A DNA stretch of 64,000 nucleotides, taken from Trichosphaerium sp. ATCC 40318. Lineage: Eukaryota > Discosea > Flabellinia > Trichosidae. This document shows, piece by piece, positions 1-9,885 of the stretch (its first letter is position 1; every line of letters begins with the position of its first letter). The position numbers and the translations under genes are program-made. The notes beneath the pieces are model-generated. The model saw nothing but the letters and a program-made list of their open reading frames with translations, was not told where the DNA came from and did no database searches. The stretch is taken from contig JALMLS010000562.1 of the NCBI GenBank assembly GCA_038496445.1, positions 124,001 to 188,000 on the forward strand. The letters are read 5' to 3'.

Positions 1-354
1 CGTGACGCAACTTTACGGCGTTGCGGTCTAAAACGAGTTCTCCTTCTTCGTCGCGCACAGCAGGATTCTGTACGATGCAATCTAGTGAAGGTGAGCTAAA
101 AATAAAGGCAAGTCTTTGTGTTGGCACAAAAAATTTGTGATGTGTAACGTCTTTTCTTAAACAAAGGCAAACGACTACGTACAGTGACGAGGAGGAACCA
201 TGATCATGCTGGTTGGTCCAGACACTACAACTTCATGATCTTTTCTGGTAAAGGTCTGTGGGCCGACCTCTACGCGGGTAACATTGAGATTGTTGTCCAA
301 CACATGTACGTAATGGTATGGTTTGATTCTGATTACGGCTGGAGCTCTTGACAT
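1..354 (-). CDS. MVP: Major vault protein, N-terminal part (runs off left edge)
   Basis: Major vault protein is the shell subunit of the cytoplasmic vault particle. The first exon starts at an ATG at 354-352 and encodes about 57 residues with the conserved opening of the first vault repeats: IRIKPYHYVHVLDNN, then NVTRVEVGPQT and MIMVPPRHY. An intron of about 100 nt (roughly 182-82, donor GTACGT) interrupts the Tyr codon. The second exon (81-1) continues CIVQNPAVRDEEGELVLDRN, which matches the family in order and spacing. The rest of the gene lies outside the window, so total length and the coiled-coil cap region cannot be judged. I am confident because both exons join in frame into uninterrupted vault-repeat sequence. 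The start is the first in-frame ATG, and the next gene upstream ends about 270 nt away on the same strand. Confidence 0.93.
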
Positions 355-621
355 GTTGTGTTTGTACTTGAGTTTATCCTTACTGATGGTTTTGGGCGCA
401 ACAAAAATACGGTTTTTCCCCTAAAAACCGAGAATTTTCTATGAACGTTTTTACATAGTGACGTGCATATTCAACGCTAACAAAGCACCAGATACATTTG
501 CAAGGCTGTGGGCATACTTACACAAAACTTAGACGAAAATTACTGCAATTTTCTTTTTTTGTGGATGAAAACAGAATGAATTTTAAACTTTAATATTCCA
601 AAACCACTTTCCTATGTTTTT

Positions 622-1310
622 CTAGTCCATTTTTACACCAACGCGCTTTTCCCAAGGACAACCGTGCCAAAAGCGAAAAATAGACATGAGAGGGAATACA
701 ATATAGCCACCATAGGCCGCTAGTATGAGATCCGGGCGCGGTGAGGCGAGTTCGCCATACACGCTTTCAATTATTGCGCCTACAACCACCAAAATCATGC
801 CGTACGCCCACATTAGCATTGGGACACGTATCCACGCTTGCTCTGAGTTCTGTTAATTGTTTTATGTGGGCTTGGCAAACCGTACTGTAAATAATTGCGT
901 AGATTGCTGCTAAATAGAAGGGAGTGTACAATGGAGATAGTGTCTAGATTACAAGTTAACATGGCAATGTACATTCTTTTGTGTACCATCAAAAATTTGA
1001 ACAAGACAGTGTTGTTTGTGAGGGCTGGATCAAACTGTGCCCAGAAGTGAAATAACTGACATAGTTCCTAATGAGTAGATGTTTAGTGTGTTTTAGGTTT
1101 GTTGTGTGTACTTGTGGTGGCCACGCCATGTTGGCTGTTGTTTCTTGGGTTATTGTGCCCACAGGCGCTACAAAATAAAGGTGAGCATGCTTTTACGCGT
1201 ATGCGCGCACCGATTACGTTGATGATGTCCATAAACCATGCGATGAACAGAAACAAGACAAGAAACACGACAGAAATAAAATCACCTGGTCTTGAAGCGA
1301 TAGACGGCAT
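622..1310 (-). CDS. TMEM97/EXPERA-family multi-pass membrane protein
   Basis: This small multi-pass membrane protein fits the EXPERA family (sigma-2 receptor/TMEM97, EBP), whose members act in the ER on sterol handling. I read five short exons: 1310-1197, 1167-1112, 1067-987, a tiny one near 910-885, and about 840-622. Joined, they give a first helix (VVFLVLFLFIAWFMDIINVI), then NMAWPPQELCQLFHFWAQFD, a second helix, WIRVPMLMWAYGMILVVVGA and a last helix ending FPLMSIFRFW. The order of helices and the internal Glu/Asp and Trp positions resemble TMEM97. The intron at 1168-1196 is only 29 nt. The ATG at 1310 is preferred over an upstream TTG. A divergent gene starts only 80 nt away at 1391. Substrate and exact subfamily are inferred; an orphan four-helix protein remains possible. 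Confidence 0.66.
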
Positions 1311-1390
1311 TGTGATGGTTCTAAAAATTATATTGCTTAGTTTGGTGTCGGTCAACGCGTTAAGGTTGTTATACGTACTCTAGTCGCTCA
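1311..1390. promoter_or_regulatory. Short divergent promoter region, 80 nt
   Basis: Only about 80 nt separate the start of the TMEM97-like gene (minus strand) from the likely start of the PPR gene (plus strand). Both promoters must lie here or inside the genes. I see no TATA box or other defined element. Confidence 0.4.
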
Positions 1391-3534
1391 ATGTTCGGTC
1401 GTTACGTGACCTGTGTTACGGCTAGAGCTTCAGGTGTTAATAAAAAGGTCATATTAACGCCATCCATTATTATGCCTAACTGTACTACTATAGGTAGCGC
1501 CGCGCGCTCGTGTAGCCATTTACAGCACAAAGTATTTAGTACGCAAATGTTCGAGTGCATCAGCACAAGGAGAGGAAGGCTCCAGCGTACCAGAGGCAAT
1601 TGTCGAGCATACACAGAGTGAAACAGATGAGTTAGTGAAGGAAGCGTTGGATACTGCTATAACAACAGCAATTAATTCAGAGACAATCGTGGAGCAGTCT
1701 CAGAGCGAAAAAGGCGAAGTAGTGGGCGAAACAGCAAAAAACGCTACAACGGAAACAGAAGTAGAAACAACTACGGCTGATAAACCAATAGAAACAGAGA
1801 ATTCGGATGGTGTGAATGACATTCCATACGAGTCCATGCCTGGATGGATTGAGTCTGGCAATGTAGGCAAGGTATTAGAGCTATGGGAGCAAGTTCAAAA
1901 CCAAGATGGCACGTTACATAACCTTCCCTGGTGTTAACTAATTCTTGACTGACACAGAGTCACGCAATCCACTAATGTACAAGAACCTAATAGACCTCAT
2001 AAAGAGAGATCCGGATGAATACAAGTGGTTGACACTTGATTTGATTGAAGATTTACTTTTTGAACCTTATGATATTGACTTGGGCCTAGTTCACGTGCGT
2101 GAAAGATTATCGTTTCAAAAAAACCCATCAGATTTTGTTATTAATATATTTCCACAGGAGTTACTTGAACTTAGTGCAAAGTTCCAATACAAGAATGAAG
2201 TATTATTACTGAGCGACTACGTATTAAAACTAGACGTGAAGGATAATCCTACGGAGATTTCTGCGTGCCTAAAACAGATACAATTTTTTGCAGGCACGTT
2301 TAACATTTTGACATGTTGTACTCACTTTTTTCTTACTAGATACATACAATCTAACGGAACTATTTGCTGAAACAGTAAATAGACAGTCTGGCGCACCAAT
2401 TCAGGCTGAAAATGCATGCTTTAGTTCTAATGTTGATTTGTACCATATCCTGGTTAAAGAAAGGGATTTAGAAAGGGCCGAGAAACACTTTGAAGATGCA
2501 GTTCAAAAAAACAATGTTGACTTGACATCTTATTCTTACCTAATGGAATTTTACGAGAAAAATAATTTACCTGAAGGTTTAAAGTTTTGGGAAAGATGGA
2601 GAAAATCTCCTACGCCGCCACAGGCCTCGAGTAGTTTTGCTCAAGCAATTGGATTAGCTCTTAAACAAGGTGACTTTGATGTGGCTGAGAATACATTCAA
2701 TGAGTACGCAACAGTCAAGAGCGAAAGAGAAGGTATGGGTTTTGGTTTTTGAAAAAAAAATTCTGTCAAGGTCACCTTTCTGATTCTTTTTTTTTAAGAG
2801 AAATTGGCGGATACTGTGTATAAAACTGCTTTACGCGTTTGCAAGGAAAACAAGATAAAAAGATTTGCTGCTATGGTATGGCAACATCACAATGAGTACA
2901 ATGATGAGCCTCAGAAGGAACTATACCTTGAGTTTATTGATGTTTGTACTGTTTGTGGTGACTGGGATCGTGCTCAAGAGATTTGGAGAGACTTTACTCA
3001 AGTTACTACACGTATAGATCGCGCAGTGATTGACACAAAATTTTTTGAAACATTCTTAATGGAAACAGGTATCTAAACTCACTACAATGTTTGTACCTGC
3101 GTACTTACATATATTTTTTAAAGGAGATTTCATTGCTATGGATGATGTTATTGCTACAGTAAAGGGGAGAGGAGTCAGGTACTTTCAGTTTTCAAAACGA
3201 TCAGCGCTGTCTTTTATTGTATTTCTTACTTTGATGTTATTATAGGATCCCTGTTTCTCATTGGATACGTGCTTCAAGAGCGGCTGTTCATCATGGAGAC
3301 AAAGAAAAGGCAAAAGAATATATGAAACTTGCCAATACGGCCATTTCCAGTCTCAATCCAAGGTTCTTGAATATCAAACCTTTCTTTTACTTATTCATTT
3401 TTAAAAGGATTCACCGTCTTCCTGAATATAGAAAGCAACTGGAACAGATAAGAAAAGACATGGTGAAAGCAGGTTATATAGAGAAGAAGGCTAGCACTCT
3501 TGATGAGTGGGTAAAAGATGGAGGGACTCGTTAA
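1391..3534 (+). CDS. PPR/TPR-like helical repeat protein, probably mitochondrial
   Basis: The body is a series of paired helices of the pentatricopeptide type, e.g. DLTSYSYLMEFYEKNNLPEG followed by GLKFWERWRK, then LALKQGDFDVAENTFNEYA, and VCTVCGDWDRAQEIWRDF. Such proteins bind organelle RNA or scaffold mitoribosomes. The likely start is the ATG at 1391. Splicing out about 1406-1493 joins MFGRY to an Arg/Ser-rich stretch (VAPRARVAIYSTKYLVRKC), a plausible mitochondrial targeting peptide, followed by an acidic linker. Later exons span about 1494-1890, 1950-2290, 2342-2735, 2800-3070, 3124-3175, 3247-3365 and 3409-3534, with small introns between. The gene ends in TAA at 3532-3534. The N-terminal splice and the one near 1890-1950 are uncertain. 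I do not recognise a specific orthologue, and a TPR rather than PPR assignment is possible. Confidence 0.62.
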
Positions 3535-4170
3535 TGTATTCCTTTGTTTGCATGCTTGTTGACGAAGGTAATTTCTTTAAGTGGTTGTGATTGTATTCAG
3601 TATTGTGATTGGCGTTATTATCTATACTTGCTGTCTTCATATGCTTCTCAATAATCAATCTAGCAAGTTGCAAAAGAGCTCGCTCTTGCGCTCTACGGAC
3701 TGCTCTGTACATAGTTAATTAAAGAGCGTACAACTGATGCAATTTTGTTTTTCCAACTTTCTTGTACCTTGATTTGGAATGTTTGCGCTTCTTTCTCTAC
3801 TGGGATGGTTAATAAAAGTTGCATACAGAACTTCATACCTTTCTCTTGAATGAAACGTTATAACTGTTTTCTATATGTACTTTTTGTCCACATACACCGT
3901 TGTTGTTTGTGTTGTCTATTGTAGTTGTGTTATTTGTATTTGCTGCTACGTAGTTATCAGTCATACTTGTAGCGTAAAAAAACTATGTACTTGTCAGACA
4001 CGTTCCCATTATGTGTTAGTTGCTAGGGTTAAATTCAAACCTTAGGCTGTAGCGGTGGTGCACGCCTAGTTTGTATCTTTGATCAATCTTTTCAATCAAT
4101 TTGGGAGCACTGTTGACTTTTTGGCTGGAAAAAAGCCAAACAACAAATAATTTTACAGTTACATTCAGTT
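3535..4170. other. Intergenic, PPR 3' flank and CHMP3 promoter
   Basis: About 640 nt of AT-rich, T-rich sequence without a convincing reading frame. Near 4045-4125 there is a short GC-richer string (GCGGTGGTGCACGCC) followed by a T run, discussed as a weak observation. Nothing else recognised. Confidence 0.5.
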
Positions 4171-5205
4171 ATGTCACGTAGAAAGCAAAAAACCACTTTT
4201 GATAAAGTCACAGGTACTATTGGCGTTACTACGTGAATTCAATTAACACTGAACGAGAATTTATCTTTGGAGAGCGTTTAACGCCTGAAGAACAGATCAA
4301 AAAATGGCGCCGGGAGTTAAGACGCGAGTCTTCTGCGTTAGATAGGCAAATAAGAGGTAATGGTTACAATTATACTGTACCTTCCTAACAATTCAGGTAT
4401 TACCCGCGAAGAGAACAAAATCAAGCGGGAAATAAAGCTATGTGCCAAGCGTGGTGACGTCTCAAACGCGAGAACCCTTGCTGGGTACGCATGCATTTAA
4501 TTAGTCGATGACACCAATTCTAACGCAATATTAGAGAGATTGTCCATTCACGAAAAGCACAGGTACAATAATCGCTTGTTTATACTCTTTCTGACCCTTC
4601 AGGATCGCCTTCATGTATCTAAAGCACAACTCAACTCTGTGTCGTTACAACTCCAACAATCCTTATGTACGGAAAAAAAAAAAGCGTACGGACTTTTTTG
4701 ACATGTTCTCTTAGCAACATACAAGACGATGGGTTGCTTGAAGCGGTCTGCACAGATTATGAATGGAATGAATAATCTTATTAAATTACCTCAGTTGAAC
4801 GCTATAATGATGGCAATGGCACGTGAGATGGAGAAGGTAAGGCATCGTAAACGACAATAATTTTTTTTTTTGGCAGTCTCGCACTAAACATTGCTTGTTA
4901 GTCTGGGCTTATTGGAGAAATGGTTGATGAAATGTTTGAAGATCCTGATGAAGAATCTGAAGCTGAAGAAGAGGTAGAAAAGATTTTAGACGAGCTGAAC
5001 CTCGATTTCAAGGACCAAGCTCCAAATCTTGCCGGTATGTATTTTTTTTTTGTTTTTATTTTTGGTGTTGGTATTGTTCAGTACTGATTGTTATTGCAAA
5101 GGAAAAAACTTGAAGGGCAAGGACGAGTTAGTAGAACCAGAAAAACCAGATGCAGAATTAGAAATGATGCAAAACAGACTAAAGGCTCTCAAAGAAGCAC
5201 AATAG
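4171..5205 (+). CDS. VPS24: ESCRT-III subunit CHMP3/VPS24
   Basis: This is the charged multivesicular body protein CHMP3, which co-polymerises on endosomal and other membranes to drive budding and scission. The joined exons read MSRRKQKTTFDKVT, then FIFGERLTPEEQIKKWRREL, LDRQIRGITREENKIKREI, LCAKRGDVSNARTLAREIV, DRLHVSKAQLNSVSLQLQQS, MNGMNNLIKLPQLNAIMMAM, and SGLIGEMVDDEMFE-like helix 5. The basic N-terminal helices and acidic C-terminal half have the ESCRT-III layout. The last exon ends ELEMMQNRLKALKEAQ, a MIT-interacting motif expected to bind Vps4. Exons are about 4171-4212, 4256-4359, 4396-4482, 4532-4562, 4602-4667, 4718-4836, 4902-5033 and 5101-5205, all separated by 35-70 nt introns. 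The full length is about 230 residues, as in other eukaryotes. It is convergent with the next gene, with about 150 nt between stop codons. Confidence 0.93.
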
Positions 5206-5359
5206 AGGGTAGTAGTGCTACAACAATGTACATAAAAAGAAAGTGGTTTTTTTTCACAAAAATTTATATGCGTTTATTTGTGACGTTTAAAGTCAGTTTG
5301 TCTTTTCACTCATACATTCGTTTTCTTGGTCCAGCGTTTACGAAACTGGGCTCTACATT

Positions 5360-5928
5360 TTAAAGTACATTACATAGTGAACTGGGTTGTTCGACAGGTG
5401 TGGGTTTGATGCTTCCATTTGATAGCCGTGACACTCGAAAGCCATCTTTTAGTTTATTCAAGGCAATGTCAATATTCTTTTGAGCAATACAAGCTGGGCT
5501 ATCTGGCGCGACCATCATTTCAAAGTAAGCTAATCCCTGATGGTGTACATCAAGAGTTAAAATGCCTTGTTTAGTACATGAAACATAGCCATGATAATCG
5601 CCAAGCTTACAACGAATTAAAAATGTGCTGTTGGACGCAGTAATTATTAGGGAAGGTGCGTTATCAAGTTCAATTATGACCGTATTGTCTGCTGAGATCA
5701 TTTCCCACAGATTACAGGCTTTAGGAAGAGGCCCAGGCGCGTTTTCTATGAATAGCTTAAGATGGCGGTTTGCTGCTTCTCTGGGATGCTCACTGGTCAT
5801 TAGTGTATCAATGTGAATACCAGATGCCGTATCACGCCTATTCGGTTTTGACAATATACTACGTTATTGTTAATACATTTCTTTGAATTTCTTTCATCAC
5901 GATTAAGTGACATGTACCTAACTGCCAT
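5360..5928 (-). CDS. Conserved-looking hypothetical protein, about 168 aa
   Basis: The large exon (about 5867-5360) encodes an uninterrupted 164 residues but has no ATG. Adding an 11-nt first exon (5928-5918, ATG GCA GTT AG) across a GTACAT...GTAG intron gives MAVSILSKPNRRDTASGIH in frame. The product is soluble, without signal or membrane segments. It has a helix-like stretch (HPREAANRHLKLFIENAP), then alternating beta-like segments (NTVIIELDNAPSLIITAS, TFLIRCKLGDYHGYVSC) and a Ser/Pro-rich end. I do not recognise the family. Its neighbours (CHMP3 convergent, a TLC protein upstream on the same strand) do not define a job. The long open frame and clean start after splicing make it likely to be real. 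Confidence 0.6.
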
Positions 5929-6563
5929 TGTAAAAACAAAATATAATGTAAGATCGAACCAGGCTGTGCGACTATATTGTTGTTGTTAGGTTTGGGTAGA
6001 AATAGAACATGTTTGATACACGAAATGACGTGAGGATCAACTTTTGCATTTTCCTTTTTTGATTGATTTTTGAATGAAAACGCTTAGCTTTTTTGTGTAC
6101 CGTGCAATTGGTTAACGACGTGAACAACTTGTGTAACCACAGATTACTTTTTATTGATACCACAATTTTATTTCGTAGGTTTTGGGAAACGATAAAAACA
6201 AGTTTCTGTGAGATATCTCTCAGAGCAGATTTGTCACCTGCTCGGTATAAAACAGTTCGACAATTATAAAAAATCTCAGCAGTAGCTGGCTGAGTGAAGG
6301 ACGCCTGTATGATTTCCCGTCCCTAAAAGGTTACAGCATAAACAAAAAACGTGCAAATAAAAATTGTAAGCAGTTACCAACGATGTTAACAAAGCATCAG
6401 GTGAATACAATTAGCACAAAACAAAAAACAAAAAAAAGCACAAGTTGCAAAAAACTTGAAGCTTTTTTACTCTGTTATAACATACATAGTTAACTATAAT
6501 TCATAGTGGGAATATGTAAAACCGTGATTTGATATTGATTGTTACACTCGATGAAGTTGGTAA
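5929..6563. other. Intergenic, no gene seen
   Basis: About 635 nt of AT-rich sequence between the start of the hypothetical gene and the stop of the TLC gene, both on the minus strand. A 63-codon open stretch near 5972-6163 lacks an ATG and has the composition of non-coding DNA. Runs such as AAAACAAAAAACAAAAAAAAG near 6418-6437 are low complexity. Confidence 0.5.
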
Positions 6564-7524
6564 TCAAAGAGATAAATGCATTGTTTTTTTGGTAACAATT
6601 TCGTCGCTCTGGTTTCTTTGTCTTTCATTCTTTGTTATTTTGATGTAATACAATACTAGGCTCTTAACCTGGAAGTACATATCAATAACATCCATTAGTC
6701 CGCCAGCAGCAAGTATGCAAGCACTGGGTCCGGTGGGTATTTTACTTCGAATAACTACTGCGTATACGTAAACAGAAAATCTCCAGATCCTTTGGCTTGC
6801 AAAGCAACCTATACACTTTATATTAGGTTGCCTTTGGTCTTACAATAGAAACGTACCTATAGAAAAATAGAGATTAAAAAGCTCTTGTCTCCTAATATTG
6901 GCAAAGAACTGATGTCCAGCAACAAATACTCTGTAGATGAATAGGATTTCTAAGCTAAAAGTAAGCTTCATAACAACAAGCATTGTTAGTACCCATTGGA
7001 ATTGCGGATGAATTCCATGACAGCACGCCAGTTGCGACAAAAGCGTTGTGGAACTCCCAATCAACAAAGTTTCGAAGACAAACAAATATGATTATGAACG
7101 ATATTGATAGCACGTGATGTACAGCCATGAAAACCAAGAATGGTTTTTGGAAGAAGGAGTAATTTTCAATAAGAAATACAGCGGTCCACCAAAAAGTTCC
7201 ACCTACTATAACTGGCCATAAGCGGAGTACATTTGATGGGCCTGACATTGATAAGCTCATCTGAAATATAAAACCACACGTGTTTGAGAAAACCCAAGAA
7301 AGCTTGACAATTTGTATGTGATTAGCTTGTTTCAGCTTGTACAAGCTCTCTAACGAGTATTTCATGGTAACATACAAGATATGATGTATCATGAACACTG
7401 CACCAGATATTACAATCCAAGTAGGTCCGGAGCACCAAACATCATCATGTAAACATAAAACAAATTGAGGCAGCGTATTATTGTGCATGGCAGACACTTG
7501 GTGTAAATTAGAGATAAAAAACAT
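6564..7524 (-). CDS. TLC-domain (TRAM/LAG1/CLN8-like) multi-pass membrane protein
   Basis: The protein is about 270 residues with at least six hydrophobic segments. It carries the TLC-type centre: a helix ending LVFMAVHHVLSISF (paired His), LRNFVDWEFHNAFVATGVLS, then SSAIPMEILFIYRVFVAG. TLC proteins include ceramide synthases and lipid-sensing proteins of the ER and plasma membrane. The start ATG is at 7524; an upstream GTG extends the frame but is not needed. A 43-nt intron (GTACTAACAA...CTTAG) near 6988-6946 joins IPM to EILFIYR, and a 48-nt intron near 6845-6798 joins YFSIG to CFASQRIWRFSVYVYAVV. The last exon ends TGA at 6566-6564. A 33-nt segment (about 7292-7260) could also be an in-frame intron. 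Substrate cannot be inferred; ceramide-synthase activity is not claimed, because the full Lag1 motif is not evident. Confidence 0.6.
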
Positions 7525-7604
7525 GTACACGTGTAGTAATGTGAAGCTAGGTTATGTGAAATACTTCGTGTGGATTTGAGATGTTGTTTATTGTGGTAAT
7601 GTTA

Positions 7605-7800
7605 TAGATGAGCGCATAGTGGCACCAAAAGGTGTCCGTGCCATTAACCTTGTTTTACAAAAATAGACATTCACCTAATAGCCTTCGTCAGACTTACATT
7701 ACAGGTGAAGGTTTCAAATCAATTGCTGGCGTTCACTATTGCCTACGGTATTGCAAAAGTGACAGAAAAGGGCGTATAGACCCTCAAAGGTGTGGATACA
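7605..7800 (+). pseudogene. Leucine-rich-repeat relic, plus strand
   Basis: Three degenerate AMN1/FBXL-like repeats can be read on the plus strand: APKGVRAINL near 7624, ITGEGFKSIAGVHY near 7700-7735, and KVTEKGV(stop)TLKGVDTINL near 7755-7806. They need at least one frame change and contain an in-frame stop, so this is a remnant. It ends where the minus-strand LRR relic ends, so the two lie tail to tail. No start codon or promoter is apparent. Confidence 0.5.
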
Positions 7801-7801
7801 A

Positions 7802-8346
7802 TTAATCTATTTTCAATAAGTATTTATTATTTGCTTGTATTTCTGTGTTGTATTTAATATTGTGAATCCTGAGAGCTTTTAGGTAGTTAATGCCTTGATT
7901 TGTCACCTTATTGCAGTGCCAAATTTTAAGGTTATCAATACATACAACTGCCTTGATGCCATCATCCGTTATTTGTACAACCTTACAAGTTAATTGTATG
8001 AACACCTGAGCTTTGATTTCTTCATCAGTAACCTGTTCGCACTGATCCAAGGTTGCAGTATGTACTCCTCCTAGTGCCGTAATACCATTGTCTGTTACTC
8101 CACACCCCTAATAAGAATGGTATGTACTCCATTTAGTGTTTTTATACCTTCATCTGTTATGGCAATTTCAGTAGTTTTTGAATTCACGTGTAGGAAGTCA
8201 CAGATAAACTGATACAACTCCGTAATGCGCCTCATTTCCTCATTCATTATTCTAGTTTCGTTCTTTTTGAGGACATTTTTACTTCTACTTTGGTTGCAGA
8301 CTTTGTTTACAATTGCCCAAACGAACAAGCTGTAGACGCAAGGCAA
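7802..8346 (-). pseudogene. Leucine-rich-repeat gene with apparent frameshift
   Basis: About five 22-25 residue repeats of the cysteine-containing LRR class are visible in order: TEIAITDEGIKTLNGVHT, CGVTDNGITALGGVHT, CEQVTDEEIKA, VQITDDGIKAVVCIDNLKI and CNKVTNQGINYLKALRI. The first repeat runs into a stop near 8096, and the second resumes in another frame a few bases later. That is what one lost base would give. A 20-nt GTACAT...TTAG intron could restore the frame, but it would delete the beta-strand of a repeat, so I favour a frameshift. Later repeats are irregular. Upstream there is a short helical segment with possible ATG (MNEEMRRITELYQF). It may be decayed or a recent loss; a sequencing error cannot be excluded. 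Confidence 0.5.
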
Positions 8347-8371
8347 ATACTCGTAAGAAAAAGAATCACAG

Positions 8372-8486
8372 TTTATTCACTTTAAGGACATGTTACAGAA
8401 GCACACTCAACACGCCATACTCTGTCTCCAAATGATCCAGGCATTCTACAAATCGTTAAAATGTTGTATTTGACAATATCAAGTAC
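8372..8486 (-). repeat. Left arm of 115-nt inverted repeat
   Basis: Reverse-complementing 8372-8486 reproduces 9538-9652 with a single visible mismatch. The arm covers the last intron and last exon of the secreted-protein gene plus a few 3' bases. Homology stops abruptly on both sides. Confidence 0.9.
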
Positions 8487-9198
8487 CCATAAACTGTTTG
8501 AAAACCTGTTACAAAAGGCGAAGCAGCAGGACAGTCCATATCGCCTGTACCATAGAAACCAGGTACAATATCAAACATAGCTACATCACTATTAGGTTTT
8601 AATGATTAAAACTCTTACATATCCACATTCTACCACTTGTGTTGCAAAAAGTATTGACATCCCCTCTTATGTAAAAAAAGTAAGTTCACAGATACAAATG
8701 CCAAAAAGACGTACTTGTATTTGCATCTAAAAGTGAATTGTCTATCATTACCTACCCACGTGCCTCCAAATATTCCTATTTAAATAGTCAATAGACGTCA
8801 TTGCGATTACGCAGTGGTTACCATCAATGGCATATCCGTTAGGACAATTGTAGACAAAGTTTGCAGTCAAAGCAGAAGTAAAAGACGTCATAGGTCCAAC
8901 AAACACTAATCCATCTTCGTAGCACTTCCAAGTAAACGTTCTAGGCTGTCCTGCAGTAAACGTTCTTGCTCCACCCATGGCGCCAACGGGACAAGTTCTT
9001 AACCATGGAGGCAAAGAGGGTGTAGTCAATCCTGGAGCAAAGTAAATTGCTCCTGAAGCACTAATACTGTCAGGGCTTTAAAGTTTGTACAATAACAACG
9101 TACCTCAGAAAGAACGAAGCAGCAAGAATGAGTGATGTTATAGGATGCATTGCCAATATCGTGACGAGATCTTGGGTTGTTATTTCATGTGAATTCAT
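8382..9198 (-). CDS. Secreted cysteine-containing protein of unknown family, about 205 aa
   Basis: Joining five exons gives a complete small secreted protein. The start at 9198 opens MNSHEITTQDLVTILAMHP followed by a hydrophobic stretch ITSLILAASFF; the inner Met may be the true start of a signal peptide. The first intron (9103-9076) is 28 nt. The main exon (about 9075-8752) contains TFTWKCYEDGLVFVGP and YNCPNGYAIDGNHCV. It continues over an intron to GDVNTFCNTSGRMWI, then MFDIVPGFYGTGDMDCPAAS, and ends MPGSFGDRVWRVECASVTCP. About eight Cys suggest disulphides. I do not recognise the family; the pattern is lectin- or VMO-like only in general feel. The last intron and exon are copied in inverted orientation at 9538-9652. 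Splice choices near 8700-8600 are the least certain. Confidence 0.55.
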
Positions 9199-9439
9199 AA
9201 AACAGCACTGATTCACAACACGTGAATTATCGAGCTTAAAACTGACATTAATAAACGATGCTTACAATACAAAGGTAAATACCACGAATTTTTGATTGGG
9301 ATTGAGTTAACGTCTTTTATAATTGAGCACGACCAACACTTTTCTAAACTTTTAAGTCTGATACCACACTTAATTGTAGAAAGGGCAATCATCTAATTGG
9401 TAGAATTAGCAAGGCTGCAAAACCATAAGGTTACAGTTA

Positions 9440-9652
9440 CGAATAAAGGCAGTAACCATAGACTGTTTGAAAGCCTGAAAGGTGTATCCTTCGGACACTC
9501 CATGTCACCTCGCCATAACCCGGGTATTAAAACATATGTACTTGATATTGTCAAATACAACATTTTAACGATTTGTAGAATGCCTGGACCATTTGGAGAC
9601 AGAGTATGGCGTGTTGAGTGTGCTTCTGTAACATGTCCTTAAAGTGAATAAA
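9440..9652. pseudogene. Rearranged fragments of a second copy of the secreted-protein gene
   Basis: Two pieces meet near 9530-9537. On the minus strand, about 9529-9457 is a diverged copy of the penultimate exon (it reads GDMECPKDTPF where the intact gene has GDMDCPAASPF). On the plus strand, 9538-9652 is a nearly perfect copy of the last intron and last exon, ending MPGPFGDRVWRVECASVTCP and TAA at 9640-9642. Because the pieces point in opposite directions they cannot be spliced together, so I call this broken. An apparent 81-codon plus-strand frame (9397-9642) reads straight through the copied intron and is not a real gene. Confidence 0.7.
9538..9652 (+). repeat. Right arm of 115-nt inverted repeat
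   Basis: Inverted counterpart of 8372-8486; one T/C difference is seen within the last exon (SFGD versus PFGD). The near identity suggests a recent duplication or gene conversion. Confidence 0.9.
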
Positions 9653-9885
9653 ACTTAATTCCTCGTTCAGAGTTTACTTGAGTTCAGCAACCATGTAATC
9701 CATTGTAGCGTCTCAAAAAATGACATTGCATAACTAAATTCAACGAAAAGGCAGCTGAAGACTTTAACCCATGCCTGTTCGAATAAACAAAGTTATAGTA
9801 CAAAAATACTCAACATGGAAAAAATATACTTAATTGATTTACATTATTAATACAATTTTGTTACTCTCAGAGAGAGAAACCTTTT

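Noticed and set aside
5940-5965. GGTTCGATC string resembling a tRNA T-loop on the minus strand
   Set aside because: Flanking bases do not form a T-stem or acceptor stem, and no anticodon arm is visible.
6946-7085. Apparent frameshift in the TLC gene, with two overlapping open frames
   Set aside because: A 43-nt intron (GTACTAACAA...CTTAG) joins IPM to EILFIYR in frame and fits the TLC pattern better than either read-through frame.
8020-8110. 20-nt GTAC...TTAG intron that would rescue the LRR frame
   Set aside because: It would remove the VHTILI strand and break repeat periodicity, so a one-base frameshift is more likely. Not excluded.
9397-9642. 81-codon plus-strand open frame
   Set aside because: It starts at TTG and reads through the copied intron of the inverted repeat; only the last 60 nt or so correspond to real coding sequence of the family.
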